Shown here in pieces: positions 22,951 through 34,004 of a stretch of 64,000 bases of DNA. The position numbers and the translations under genes were made by a program. The DNA comes from Adiantum capillus-veneris (lineage: Eukaryota > Streptophyta > Polypodiopsida > Polypodiales > Pteridaceae), in NCBI GenBank assembly GCA_014529385.2, contig CM043968.1:29545013-29609012 (forward strand), written 5' to 3'. The first letter of the stretch is position 1, and every line of letters begins with the position of its first letter. Under the pieces are notes generated by a model. It saw nothing but the letters and a program-made list of their open reading frames with translations. It was not told where the DNA came from and did no database searches.

Positions 22951-24879
22951 CATGATGTTGTCGAGTATAAGTTGTTGTTGTGGGTTTAGTTTCTTTATTG
23001 ACGTGTGGAAATCCTCATTGGTCATGCCAATGTGTTTGGAAAAATGTAAAGCAAATGGTTTCTTGGTCGGTTGCTTTGATGGGGTGTTGATCATCACGTT
23101 GGCATTGTCGGAATTGTTCAAGGAACTTGGATTGTTTGTGCTACGTGATGTTGTGATGATTGTAGCGAATTTGTCTAGTGAAGTTGGTTCGACAACAAAT
23201 TGTGATTCGTTGTTTTTCACTGTCTCGATGTTCGAAGTGTAGACATCGATCCAAGACAAGCCTTCACGTAGGTGCTCATTCTCATTTCTTGACCATGGCA
23301 AGAAGAGAAGGCATTGTTCTCTGTAGTGGTTTTCAGGCTCTTTGGCTTTACTGTATCTAACATAACGTATGATGCGTGCCCTTCGTAGCAGCTTGTCAGG
23401 TTTGGAGGGGTTTCTAGTTGTGGATACAAACTGAGCCAAGCACATGGTGAAGAAGGAGCGAGGTCTGGAGACATATTTGTCAATGATGGAGGCAGAGAAT
23501 ATTTCCGCTGTGTCAGGGTGCAATTTTTCCAAGGAAATCTTTATTTTTAGGACTAGAGCACGTTCTTCAGGTGGATTACTGTTTATGTACATGAATTCTC
23601 TAGAGGAGCTATACAATGGAAGTGAGAGGCAGATGTAAGCATCTTGTTGTGAACTAATTTGTTGTGTGTTAAGGATTGTGCTACCAACTTTTTGTAGTCT
23701 CTCTAATGTTGTTGCATTGTTTGCAACACAGGCAGCGACTTGTGTCTTGATTGCTTCTATCAATGTGTTGTCCATTTTTGTCATGTATGAAGTGCAATAG
23801 CTTGCTGCTCCATGTGCGTTTAGCACAAGCTGTATATCTGTGTTTGCATCCCAAAGCGAAGCTATTGATTTGTTGAAGTTGTTTGTGAATATATTGGTTG
23901 GTTTGCATCTAAGGAAAATAGTTGGGCCTGAGATAGTTGCTTGCAATGCAAGCAAGTACTGTTCCATGGAGAGTTCTGTTTGTTTTAGCCATTCTTCAAA
24001 TGTAGGTGCATTTTGTAAATCAATTTGGCTAAGTTGTCTTTTGACTTGTTGCAAGTAAAGCTTACCTTGTATAGCCATGTTTGTCTCAGGTATTCCTTGC
24101 CTAAAAATAGTTCTGAACGGCATGGGGAAACGTGGGAAACCAAAGCGACAACTTTTGCTCTTCTTTTGGCAAGTCTTGTGATGCTTGTGCTTGTGAGATT
24201 CAGATAGGTCATTTGACAAGAGGGCTCCATTTGTGCTGATGTGGGTATCTATGAACATTACAATATCTTCATCTGAGTGCGTCGTGAGTGACGGAGCATT
24301 CTCTATCCATATCAAACCATGATCATGCTGGCTATCGCGGCTTTGGAACTCCGTGATGAAGAAGAAGTCTCGTACCTTGCCACATATGGAGGAATCAGTG
24401 CGCAACAAGCGTTTCATTGCGTTAAACCTATTGACGTAGAAACGAGCAGCCGTAATGGGATCAACACGAATGAGCCGACGCTGGTATGAGCTCAAACTCT
24501 CCCCGGGATCTTGGTTCAGTGGGACCAGCTTCTTCAGTGCAGCAAGAAGATCTTTCCATCTTTGCTCTGTGGAGGAGAACGTGACAAAAAATGTAGGTGG
24601 TCCAAGTTGTCGAATCATTGCAAAAACATTCTTTTTCATCTTTTCCTTGTAGTGAGGGGATCTGCAGAGTGCCTCGAAGTCTCTAAAGCCTAGTCTTGAG
24701 CTGAGAAGTCTCTCTATGTTTGTGTCTTCTACTACTTGTCTTGCAGTCAACGTTGCACCGGCTAGCTTTCCCTTGCGCATTTGCACCCAAACAGAGGAAG
24801 CAACTTGGCGTGACATAATTTTGATAGAATTGAAAAATAAATTCTCGATGCTCAATGCAAACCTTCTATCAACATTCAT
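22951..24879 (-). pseudogene. Helitron Rep (HUH, two-Tyr) domain
   Basis: A frame of 678 codons runs from 24879 to 22843, and the Rep part fills most of it. The N-domain opens MNVDRRFALSIENLFF. The Rep catalytic region has FFVTFSSTEQRWKDLLAAL (motif 1) and TEFQSRDSQHDHGLIWIENA, with the HxH metal site (HDH). The two-tyrosine motif AASYCTSYMTKMDN shows the Tyr pair at the usual spacing of four. This nuclease nicks and rejoins single strands during rolling-circle transposition. The Rep part itself is uninterrupted here and could fold; only the following helicase is visibly broken. GTP/metal cofactors cannot be judged from sequence. Confidence 0.88.
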
Positions 24880-24885
24880 GAGCTC

Positions 24886-25750
24886 TCACTTTGCAATTGC
24901 TTGGTAATCTTTCATTGCGGCTTCTCTATATCTTCTAGGGGACCCAGAGAAAAGTGTTGGGAAACTTAATTCCTCGCAATACTCGTCTTTGAAAATGCTC
25001 AATGGAGAATTTCCCTCGCAAGGTGCAACATGAAGAATCTTGCCACTATAATCAACAACCTCTGCCGCACTTGTGACCCCATGAAGCATGACATCAGTCT
25101 GCTCTTCCTCAACCTCATCAATGGGTGTAGTGTCGCTAAGGGTATTCGTAGAAGCTACACTTAGGGTAGAAAGATTCACGAGCCACTTGTTGTTGATGGT
25201 GACACCTTCTCGCATGTAGAGGTGTGGGTAGCAGCGTAGTGGTTGCACACATCGTGAGCAAAGGCCGCACAACGCTGCTTAAGTAACATCTATCGTATTC
25301 AAGTTTTCATTTGATTCCCACAAGAACAAAAGCCTCGTCCTCAATGAAGCAAGGTAGCACATCATGGATCTTTTCCAAGTTGGCAAGCACATTGACGACA
25401 CTACCCCTAAGCCCATACTGCCCATCATATGTAAGCTCACGTATCTTAGCGAAGGGGATACGAATGGAGACCAAGCGTGTCTCTATGGCGTTCAGGTCCG
25501 ACACGTATGGAAGTGCTAGATTGAACCCTACCTCTTGTAAGGCCCATAGACATTTACTATCGCTCGACAAGTGTTTCTTGCATCGAGCGCAACGCAAATG
25601 CGTCGCCATAACGTCTTCGCTTCCTTTAAGTGGATTCTGCAACTGGAGGTTGAAGCTGGCGTGTTAGTTGACGGCAAAAAAGCAAGCGTCCACATTTTTC
25701 ACATGGTGTAATGGGCATTTCTTTGATGGTTTTGATATATTTATTGATCG
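24886..25750 (-). pseudogene. Helitron N-terminal region (Cys pairs, DUF6570-like)
   Basis: Pieces in changing frames precede the Rep frame. CEKCGRLLFCRQ (about 25700) and CARCKKHLSSDSKC (in 25642-25307) look like zinc-binding Cys pairs. NLALPYVSDLNAIETRLVSI with YDGQYGLRGSVVNVLANLEK resembles the DUF6570-type region that precedes Helitron Rep proteins. Frame 25272-24886 continues with MREGVTINNKWLVN and APCEGNSPLSIFKDEYCEEL-SFPTLFSG, a standard Helitron N-domain motif. The order and spacing to the Rep frame support one original protein, now frameshifted. Confidence 0.75.
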
Positions 25751-25931
25751 GCTTGCACACCAGTGACCAAACCATGGTCTCTCTTCAGGCGCGTGAAGGC
25801 TTACATTTCACGACTTCGGTTCTGTGCAACGTGTGTGGGTGCGTATCTTGGTAGATGCCGACAATCTCAATATCAGGCAAAGACTCATTCAACAAACATA
25901 ACTGATGCAAAGCGGCCACCTCATCTTCTTT

Positions 25932-26214
25932 CTAGACAACGTGCGCACGGCTTGGGTGCGTCGTGAGGGCGGGAAGGTATGCAATGCCGTTGCTTCTTTC
26001 AGAAAGCAAAATGCCCTTTGCAAGAAATGATTTCGATGGCATCCCCAAGATCAGTGTTCTCATGCTTTCATTCCTTTTCAAGTATACTTTTAACCTGCAG
26101 CTCACAAAATAAGCAAAGGCCGTCAATACGTCAAAGCTAAGAGCGAGTGAATTGGTGGATGTTGAATACAAAGATGAGAATTCTATGGCTGTCATTGTTG
26201 TATTGGGCTTGTTG
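25932..26214 (-). pseudogene. Helitron frame, 3' piece cut by LTR element
   Basis: From the target-site duplication the minus strand reads NKPNTTMTAIEFSSLYSTST, then LSFDVLTAFAYFVSCRLKVY and a stop after SRAHVV at 25932. It is the continuation of 33544-33360 on the other side of the retrotransposon: 185 + 283 bases give 156 codons in one frame with one copy of GCAGG. Function unknown; it lies between RPA and the Cys-pair region. Confidence 0.65.
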
Positions 26215-26219
26215 GCAGG

Positions 26220-28997
26220 TGTGAGGTCCCCACCCCGCCGTATCAAACGACGGATCTGATGGTGAACCTGGTGGCTACTAGATCTATAGCTGAAGCAAAC
26301 AAAGTGGTTCAAGGTTCAACTAGCGGACGATCTCTCATCACAAAGTGAGTCGAGTTCGAGCCTACTAGTAATGAGATCTAGCTCCACCTCACAGGGGAAG
26401 CGTACTTAACCTATCTAGTGATCCTAAGACCCACTTCCAAGAGGAGAGAAATCCCGAGTGCCTTTTTTTCCATGTTTCAAAGGCACGTACACTTGAAACT
26501 TGCCGCTCTAGGGGCAATGAGTATTACTAGTATTGATCTAAACACTATGGGGACAGAGAGTTCCCGACTAATCGGGACCACCCTTCTCATAGGCATTGGC
26601 AACCTGAGTCAAGCCCCCACTTTCCACCCCTACACTCACACTTCCTTGTGTGTCCTAATTACTACCACAATGATTGTTCAACATAAACATTCCTTGATTA
26701 GATTCCGAATCACAATGTTCGTTAAAACAGCCCTTCAATCAGTATTGCAAAGCGACACCAAGACAAAGTTCTAGTAAAAATTCTACTCAAACTTATTCAT
26801 TAAAATTCCAATGTTTTGGAGGTACAACATCCCCCCTCCAGCGAGAGTTTACTCCTCCCGTTGTCGCCTAGCTGCCCATACAACTAGGTATGTCCACCGC
26901 ATAGAAAGCACTACATGGACATTCCCACCGCTTAACCAGCAGACGTGGGTTCCCACCGCTTAACCAGCAGACGTGGGTATCCATCGCTTAACCAGCACTC
27001 GTGGATTCAAGAGCCCTTAACCAGAACCTCTGCCCCCTGTGATCAGGAGGGGGTTCAGGACTAATTCAACATTGGAAATAGAATGAACATGCCGAGCTAA
27101 ATTTTCCCTAGCATACATTCTTTCCTATTGCAGACAGTATATCCATCAATCATTTCTTTCCTACTTTGGACTTAATGAACTCAAATGCCGAGGTTTCTGT
27201 CGAATTTCTCCAACATGTTTGGGGATATGTTCTTTCCTAGCTAAATGTGTGCAATGTTTAATTAAACAACTTCAATGAAATTGTGACCTACCTCTACCAT
27301 TTCTTCGTCAATGGCCCGTGAGATGGTCGGTGCTTGTTCGTCCATGGGAGCTTTTCCTTTTCCATTCACATTGCTCGTTCCCGCCTCGCGGTCGTGGGCA
27401 CCACCGAAGCGAGTTCTCTTAACCGATGCCATTTTATACTAATTACTTTAAATGATAAACTTGAAGAAAAAGAGCTAAGGTCCGAGAGCATCATAACAAT
27501 CCAAATGGCAGATTAGAATCATTGAAGAATCCTCCTTATACAAGAGGGTTAGATTTTTCCTTCGAGACCTAGCAATTTTATGGATAATACTTTACTTGTC
27601 CCGTGGGAACCGGTTCTAAAGTTAATCACTTGGCTTAGATGATTAAGTATTTCAGAATGTTACTAATTAGATACAAGAGAGATGAAATAAGCAAGCTCAA
27701 TCACTTTCCTAAAACAATTAGAAAGATGCAGAGTTACCGCATGCATAGACGAGAGAAAATTCTATTCGTAGTGACCTAATGACGGATTAATTTTTCCTTA
27801 ATCACATCTTAATGTGTGAGAAAAAATTTAATCTAACTTAATTACATTACTATTGAGTGGTAAAAGGGTGAATTTCATCAAATCTACATCATTACCGGCT
27901 TGTCAATTAATTACTATGCTGCCTAGAGAGAGAAATCTCTCCTAATCATTGATGAAGAGTGATGAATGGCTACATAATCAGCTATTGGTTGATGATTATA
28001 TAATGGAGTATAGCTATGGAGATTTAGAGTACAGCTATTGGGAATTATAGCTAGGATTAAGCATAGTAGACGAGAATTTTAAGAGAATGATGAAGAGGTT
28101 TACAGATGAGCATAAATTAAATCATGATTACCGTGATTAGGGGCTGAAAATCCTCTCGATTTTCTTATCCAAATAAGTTCTCAAGACGAGAATTCGGCAG
28201 CACTTCCCTCCTTGCTTCTTCTTCAAAAACTGTGCGTGCCGGCAGCACCTCCCCAAGGTGTGTGTGTGTGTGTGTGTGTGTATACTGGGTATGTGTGTGA
28301 GCATGTGTGTGTGTGTGTGTGTGTGTGTGAGCACACTCTTAAACAGGCTCCTCGAAGCTGAAAATCGAACCTAGCTGCTATAAGCATCTGAGTGAGCTCT
28401 CACATCATGCATGGCAAGTCTAGTTTCCTGCCTACCAAGTGTCCAATTAGCTAGTCTAACTGGCTCTCACACTCACTCTCAAGCTTGGAAACTCTCCCAC
28501 AACTCCCACAAAACAAGAAGGCGCCCCCTAGTTGCTAAAGTTGGCTCAGAGTGGCCTGGAGCCTGCTCCCACACAACCTCGAGCCCCAGTGCCTCCCCGC
28601 ACAACTTTAGGAAAAATTGGTTTTAGGCTAAAACGGGCCATACGAGTCGACATTTAATGCCGTAAATTGCTATACTAAGCTCTAAATAAGGTGAATCTGT
28701 CCAAGTACTTGCCATATTTAGCAGCCCTCGGGGTCCGAAAATGCATTTTTTCAAATTCGGGGTACGGGTGCCGTTTTTCGAGACGATCGAAACTAAACGG
28801 GTCGGGTGACCAAAAAGTTACTATTTTTGGAAATTTTTTTACGAAAATTATTTTAATTCACATTTCGAAGCTTTAAAACATTCTAAACATCATGGCACTG
28901 ACAGAATTCGGAAAACTGCTAAAAATAGTAACTTTTTCCATTATGTTTATTTCATGGTACAATGGTGCTCTTTTTGGGTCGGGTTAGAGACCTTACA
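26220..28997 (-). repeat. 3' LTR of gag-only element
   Basis: 2,778 bases. It contains a 28-base tandem repeat (CCCACCGCTTAACCAGCAGA pattern) in three copies at about 26922-27004, against two in the other LTR. It also carries GT-rich stretches at 28258-28329, longer than in the other LTR. Confidence 0.93.
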
Positions 28998-29174
28998 ACC
29001 TCCCCAACGTGAAAAATTTGAGATGTCCTCATCTCAAGAATACATCTGGATAAACTCTATGCGAACTTCTTAGGTACATATATCCTTTGTTTAAAGTAAA
29101 GACATCCTTTGAAAATAGTCTTTAGGTTTGTGCGTCTTATTCTGCTGAACTTGGATGAGATCCAAGTGCTTGAA

Positions 29175-30029
29175 TTATTGATCACTAGGATAAGCAGTTG
29201 TAGCATACAGAGATGCTCTCTCATCAGCTTTGTCACCCACAGTTGGTTGTCTCACTGCGGCATCAGCGAAAGCTCTACTTCCTTGTCCTATGTTTCCTCT
29301 TCCTCGGCCTCCTCTTCCATTTGGTTGACCTCGCCCGTTGACATTCAGAGGGACATTATTAGCACCGGATGTTTGGGAAATCCTTTTTGGACATCGACTT
29401 TTGTAATGTTCATACTCCTGGCATTCAAAACATCTTATATTGGGGAATTCGGTAGCTGCCGTAGTAGCTACTACGGAACGATGGTCGTATGCAGGGTTGA
29501 TTGGTCTGTTGCTCCAGTTATCTGTCCTGGCCCTCTTTGACAGATAGTATTGACTATCTTGGGTAGCCCTCTGAATCTCTTTAGCTAATGGCTTGGCCCT
29601 TAACAAGGCATCTTGTAGTGTTGTCGGCCTGAGAGCTTCCAACCGCGTATTCAAAGGGTCGATTAGCCCTTGGCAGAACCTCGCCACTTGTTGTTCCAAG
29701 GTCATCTTAGGAGCATGTCTCCGAAGAGTGACAAACTTTGCATAATACTCTTCAACAGATGAAGTCAGCAGCCGAAGTGAAAAGAACTCATTCATCTTCA
29801 AGGTTTTATAGGCAAGTGGTAAATAACGTCCCATTATTGCAGCTTTGATGTCTTCCCAGGATTGGGAAGATCCCTTAATATCCAAATCCCTGCAATGTTG
29901 CTTCCACCATATCTTGGCATCGCTAGACAAGCGGAACATCGCAAGCATGGTCTGATTCACAGGTTGGGTTCCCGCAGCTTCGAAGTAATCGTCCATTGCT
30001 TCCATCCACATTTCCGCATCTCTCTCCAC
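29175..30029 (-). CDS. Gag polyprotein of LTR element (Retrotrans_gag + zinc knuckle)
   Basis: The frame reads ERDAEMWMEAMDDYFEAAGT, KIWWKQHCRDLDIKGSSQSW and EEYYAKFVTLRRHAPKMTLE, then VARFCQGLIDPLNTRL: the classical retrotransposon Gag domain. A CCHC knuckle follows, CFECQEYEHYKSRC (C-x2-C-x4-H-x4-C), near residues 195-210, then a Gly/Arg-rich RNA-binding tail (GRGQPNGRGGRGRGN). It would coat the RNA in virus-like particles. The listed start is GTG: the frame is open upstream to a TAG near 30127 (LYSAAQEKKLLLKQAQPPLF), with no ATG, so the true N-terminus is lost or spliced. About 284 residues is normal for Gag alone. No pol follows. Confidence 0.85.
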   Translation of the reverse strand: MERDAEMWMEAMDDYFEAAGTQPVNQTMLAMFRLSSDAKIWWKQHCRDLDIKGSSQSWEDIKAAIMGRYLPLAYKTLKMNEFFSLRLLTSSVEEYYAKFVTLRRHAPKMTLEQQVARFCQGLIDPLNTRLEALRPTTLQDALLRAKPLAKEIQRATQDSQYYLSKRARTDNWSNRPINPAYDHRSVVATTAATEFPNIRCFECQEYEHYKSRCPKRISQTSGANNVPLNVNGRGQPNGRGGRGRGNIGQGSRAFADAAVRQPTVGDKADERASLYATTAYPSDQ

Positions 30030-30615
30030 ATTTTCCCCCTCGCCCTTAAAGAGTGGAGGCTGGGCTTGTTTAAGGAGGAGCTTCTTCTCTTGCGCTGCCG
30101 AGTAGAGAGCAGTAGGCGGTGCCTATCCAATGGTATAAAACTCATTACTATAGAACTCTTCTCAAATGAACCTAGGCTTTTCCATACTCAAGAAGAAATT
30201 TAACTTTTGGGCTTAACCAGCCTACTTAATCAGTACATCTATCACAAAGGATTTAACCATTCCACCATTAGTTTAAATTCCACTGAATACATCCAAAATT
30301 GTTCATTAAATAATGGTAAAAACTTTACTCGAGAGCTTTGATCCATACTTATAACTTTATGTGCATCAACAGGCTACTTGCCCGTAGCACTAGTCGCACC
30401 AACGACTTCTAAAAAACATCATGTGGAATCCACTGAATCCCAACAAGCTTAGCGAGTAAAACTCTTTAACATCACTCAGGAGACAATCCACTAGACAAAT
30501 CCAATGTCATTATTCTGGGAAACATCATGCTCAAGCTTTGAGTACCAGCTATCCTACTATCCCTTATTTTTTTGAAAATTTCAAACAACATCATTTTCCA
30601 GTTCGTAAACGTATA

Positions 30616-30627
30616 GCTCTGATACCA
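30616..30627 (-). other. Primer-binding site, initiator-Met tRNA type
   Basis: Minus strand TGGTATCAGAGC, 2 bases inside the 5' LTR (30630-33359). Matches the 3' end complement of initiator-Met tRNA used by many plant LTR elements. Confidence 0.85.
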
Positions 30628-30629
30628 TG

Positions 30630-33359
30630 TGTGAGGTCCCCACCCCGCCGTATCAAACGCCGGATCTGATGGTCAACCTGGTGGCCACTAGATCTATAGC
30701 GGAAGCAAACAAAGTGGTTCAGGGTTCAACTAGCGGCAAAGTGAGTCGAGTTTGAGCCTACTAGTAATGAGATCTAGCTCCACCTCGCAGGGGAAGCGTA
30801 CTTAACCTATCTAGCAATCCTAAGTCCCACTTCCAAGAGGAGAGAAATCCCGAGTGCCTTTTTTCCCATGTTTCAAAGGCACGTACACTTGAGACTTCGC
30901 CGCTCTAGGGGCAATGAGTATTACTAGTATCGATCTAAACACTATGGGGACAGAGAGTTCCCGACTAATCGGGACCACCCTTCTCATAGGCATTGGCAAC
31001 CTGAGCCAAGCCCCCACTTTCCACCCCCACACTCACACTTCCTTGTGTGTCCTAATTACTACCAAAATGATTGTTCAACATAAACATTCCTTGATTAGAT
31101 TCCGAATCACAATGTTCGTTAAGACAGCCCTTCAATCAGTATTGCAAAGCGGCACCAAGACAAAGTTCTAGTAAAAATTATACTCAAACTTATTCATTAA
31201 AATTCCAATGTTCTGGAGGTACAACATTCCCCCTCCAGCGAGAGTTTACTCCTCCCATTGTCGCCTAGCTGCCCATACAACTAGGTATGTCCACCGCATA
31301 GAAAGCACGACATGGACATTCCCACCGCTTAACCAGCAGACGTGGGTATCACTGCTTAACCAGCACTCGTGGATTCAAGAGCCCTTAACCAGGAACTCTG
31401 CCCCCTGTGATCAGGAGGGGGTTCATGACTAATTCAACATTAGAAATAGAATGAACATGCCGAGCTAAATTTTCCCTAGCAGACATTCTTTCCTATTGCA
31501 GACAGCATATCCATCAATCATTTCTTTCCTACTTTGGACTTAATGAACTCAAATGCAGAGGTTTCCGTTGGATTTCTCCAACATGTTTGGGGATATGTTC
31601 TTTCCTAGCTAAATGTGTGCAATGTTTAATTAAACAACTTCAATGAAATTGTGACCTACCTCTTCCATTTCTTCGTCAATGGCCCGTAAGATGGCTGGTG
31701 CTTGTTCATCTCATGGGAGCTTTTCCTTTTCCATTCACATTGCTCGTTCCCGCCTCGCGGTCGTGGGCACCACCGAAGCGACTTCTCTTAACCGGTGCCA
31801 TTTTATAGTCATTACTTTAAATGATAAACTTGAAGAAAAAGAGCTAAGGTCCGAGAGCATCATAACAATCCAAATGGCAGATTAGAATCATTGAAGAATC
31901 CTCCTTTTACAAGAGGGTTAGATTTTTCCTTCGAGACCTAGCAATTTTATGGATAATACTTTACTTGTCCCGTGGGAACTGGCTCTAAAGTTAATCACTT
32001 GGCTTAGATGATTAAGTATTTCAGAATGTTACTAATTAGATACAAGAGAGATGAAATAAGCAAGCTCAATCACTTTCCTAAAACAATTAGAAAGATGCAG
32101 AGTTACCGCATGCATAGGCGAGAGAAAATTCTCTTCTTAGTGGCCTAATGACGGATTAATTTTGCCTTAATCACATCTTAATGTGTGAGAAAAAATTGAA
32201 TCTAACTTAATTACATTACTAATGAGTGGTAAAAGGGTGAATTTCATCAAATCTACATCATTACCGGCTTGTCAATTACTATGCTACCTAGAGAGAGAAA
32301 TCTTTCCTAATCATGCATTAATCATTGATTAAGAGTGATGAATGGCTGCATAATCAGCTATTGGTTGATAATTATATAATGGAGTATATCTATGGAGATT
32401 TAGAGTACATCTATTGGGAATTATAGCTAGGATTAAGCATAGTAGACGAGAATTTTAAGAGAATGATGAAGAGGTTTACAGATGAGCATAAATTAGATCA
32501 TGATTACCGTGATTAGGGGCTGAAAATCCTCTCGATTTTCTTATCCAAATAAGTTCTCAAGACGAGAATTCGGTAGCACTTCCCTCCTTGCTTCTCCTTC
32601 AAAAACTGTGTGTGCCGGCAGCACCTCCCCAAGGTGTGTGTAGGTGTGTGTGTGTGTGTATACTGGGTATGTGTGTGAGCATGTGTGTGCGTGTGTGTGC
32701 ATGGTGCTCTTAAATAGGCTCCTACAAGCTGAAAATCGAACCTAGCTGCTATAAGCATCTGAGTGAGCTCTCACATCATGCATGGCAAGTCTAGTTTCCT
32801 GCCTACCAAGTGTCCAATTAGCTAGTGTAACTGGCTCTCACACTCACTCTCAAGCTTGGAAACTCTCCCACAACTCCCACAAAACAAGAAGGCGCCCCCT
32901 AGCTGCTAAAGCTGGCTCAGAGTGGCCTGGAACCTGTTCCCACACAGCCTCGAGCCCCGGTGCCTCCCCGCACAACTTTAGGAAAAATTGGTTTTACGGG
33001 CCATACGAGTCGGAATTTAATGCCGTAAATTGCTATACTAAGCTCTAAATAAGGTGTATCTTTCCGAGTACCTACCATATTTAGCAGCCCTCGGGGTCCG
33101 AAAATGCATTTTTTCAAATTTGGGGTACGGGTGCAATTTTTCTAGACGATCAAAACTAAACGGGTCGGGTGACCAAAAACTTACTTTTTTTGGAATTTTT
33201 TCACAAAAAATATTTTAATTCACATTTCGAAGCTTTAAAACATTCTAAACATCATGGCACTGACAGAATTCAGAAAACTGCTAAAAATAGTGACTTTTTC
33301 CATTATGTTCATTTCATGGTACAATGGTGCTCTTTTTGGGTCGGGTCAAAGACCTTACA
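30630..33359 (-). repeat. 5' LTR of gag-only element
   Basis: 2,730 bases, colinear with 26220-28997. Short deletion near 30737 relative to the other LTR (the CGATCTCTCATCA part is missing), two tandem units at about 31318-31373 and a shorter GT tract at 32636-32700. Confidence 0.93.
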
Positions 33360-33544
33360 GCAGGGAAGAAGAGGCATGCACCTGGGACAGCACGTCTTTT
33401 AACCAGGAAGCTCTCAAACGAGTTGTTGAGAAAATTTGATCGAAGCTCATCAGGTGCGCCTCTACTGATTCTTGGAGATGATGTAGTGCGGTGAAAATGT
33501 CTGGATTGTTCGGAATTGTGAGGCAAAAACGACGTCGACATCAC
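33360..33544 (-). pseudogene. Helitron frame, 5' piece cut by LTR element
   Basis: ATG at 33544 opens MMSTSFLPHNSEQSRHFHRT, then RISRGAPDELRSNFLNN and VPGACLFFPA, where the LTR begins. The frame is identical to that of 26214-25932. No domain recognised; it is Ser/Arg-rich at the start. Confidence 0.6.
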
Positions 33545-33601
33545 AGCATCCCAAGTGAGTCATTGTGGAGCCAAGCGAAGCGTGTGAATCTCTAGCTGTG
33601 T

Positions 33602-33602
33602 T

Positions 33603-33668
<66 letters not shown>

Positions 33669-33673
33669 GAGAG
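33602..33673. repeat. (GT)n(GA)n microsatellite
   Basis: GT then GA dinucleotides, with one GATA interruption, between the RPA-like gene and the LTR element. Confidence 0.95.
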
Positions 33674-34004
33674 TTTGTGCTTTGAAAGCTTAGAAAGATG
33701 GAGAGGAAGGAAGAGTTGGAAACCAAGTTATGAAGAGAGACTACACTAACAAGGGTCAAAAGAAGCAAAGGACTCTCTTATGAAATTGGGATATACAATG
33801 GACAAGCCAAAATTTATTTTCACGGAATTTATAGTGGTCCAGACAAGGAAAGCGTAGTTATTCACGGGAAAGACCAAAAGCTATGGAACATTCATGTTCT
33901 CAAAGCATCTAGGTTTTGAATAGAGGAGTGAAAGATATCATAGATCCATTTGTGCCAATTTTAAAGACACCCTCAATAGTAGACGCTGATAAAATATCCC
34001 TTGC

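Larger units (their letters stand above)
26220..33359 (-). mobile_element. Complete gag-only LTR retrotransposon inside the Helitron
   Basis: LTRs at 26220-28997 and 30630-33359 are direct repeats of about 2.75 kb. They start TGTAAGGTC and end GGACCTCACA in the sense of the element. The flanking 5 bases are GCAGG on both sides (26215-26219 and 33360-33364). The primer site TGGTATCAGAGC lies 2 bases inside the 5' LTR (30616-30627, minus strand), and a purine tract GTTGGGGAGGT precedes the 3' LTR (about 28998-29010). The 1.63-kb internal region holds a gag gene but no protease, RT, integrase or RNase H. It must rely on a partner element. LTRs differ visibly at scattered sites and by small indels, so insertion is not extremely recent. 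Confidence 0.93.
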
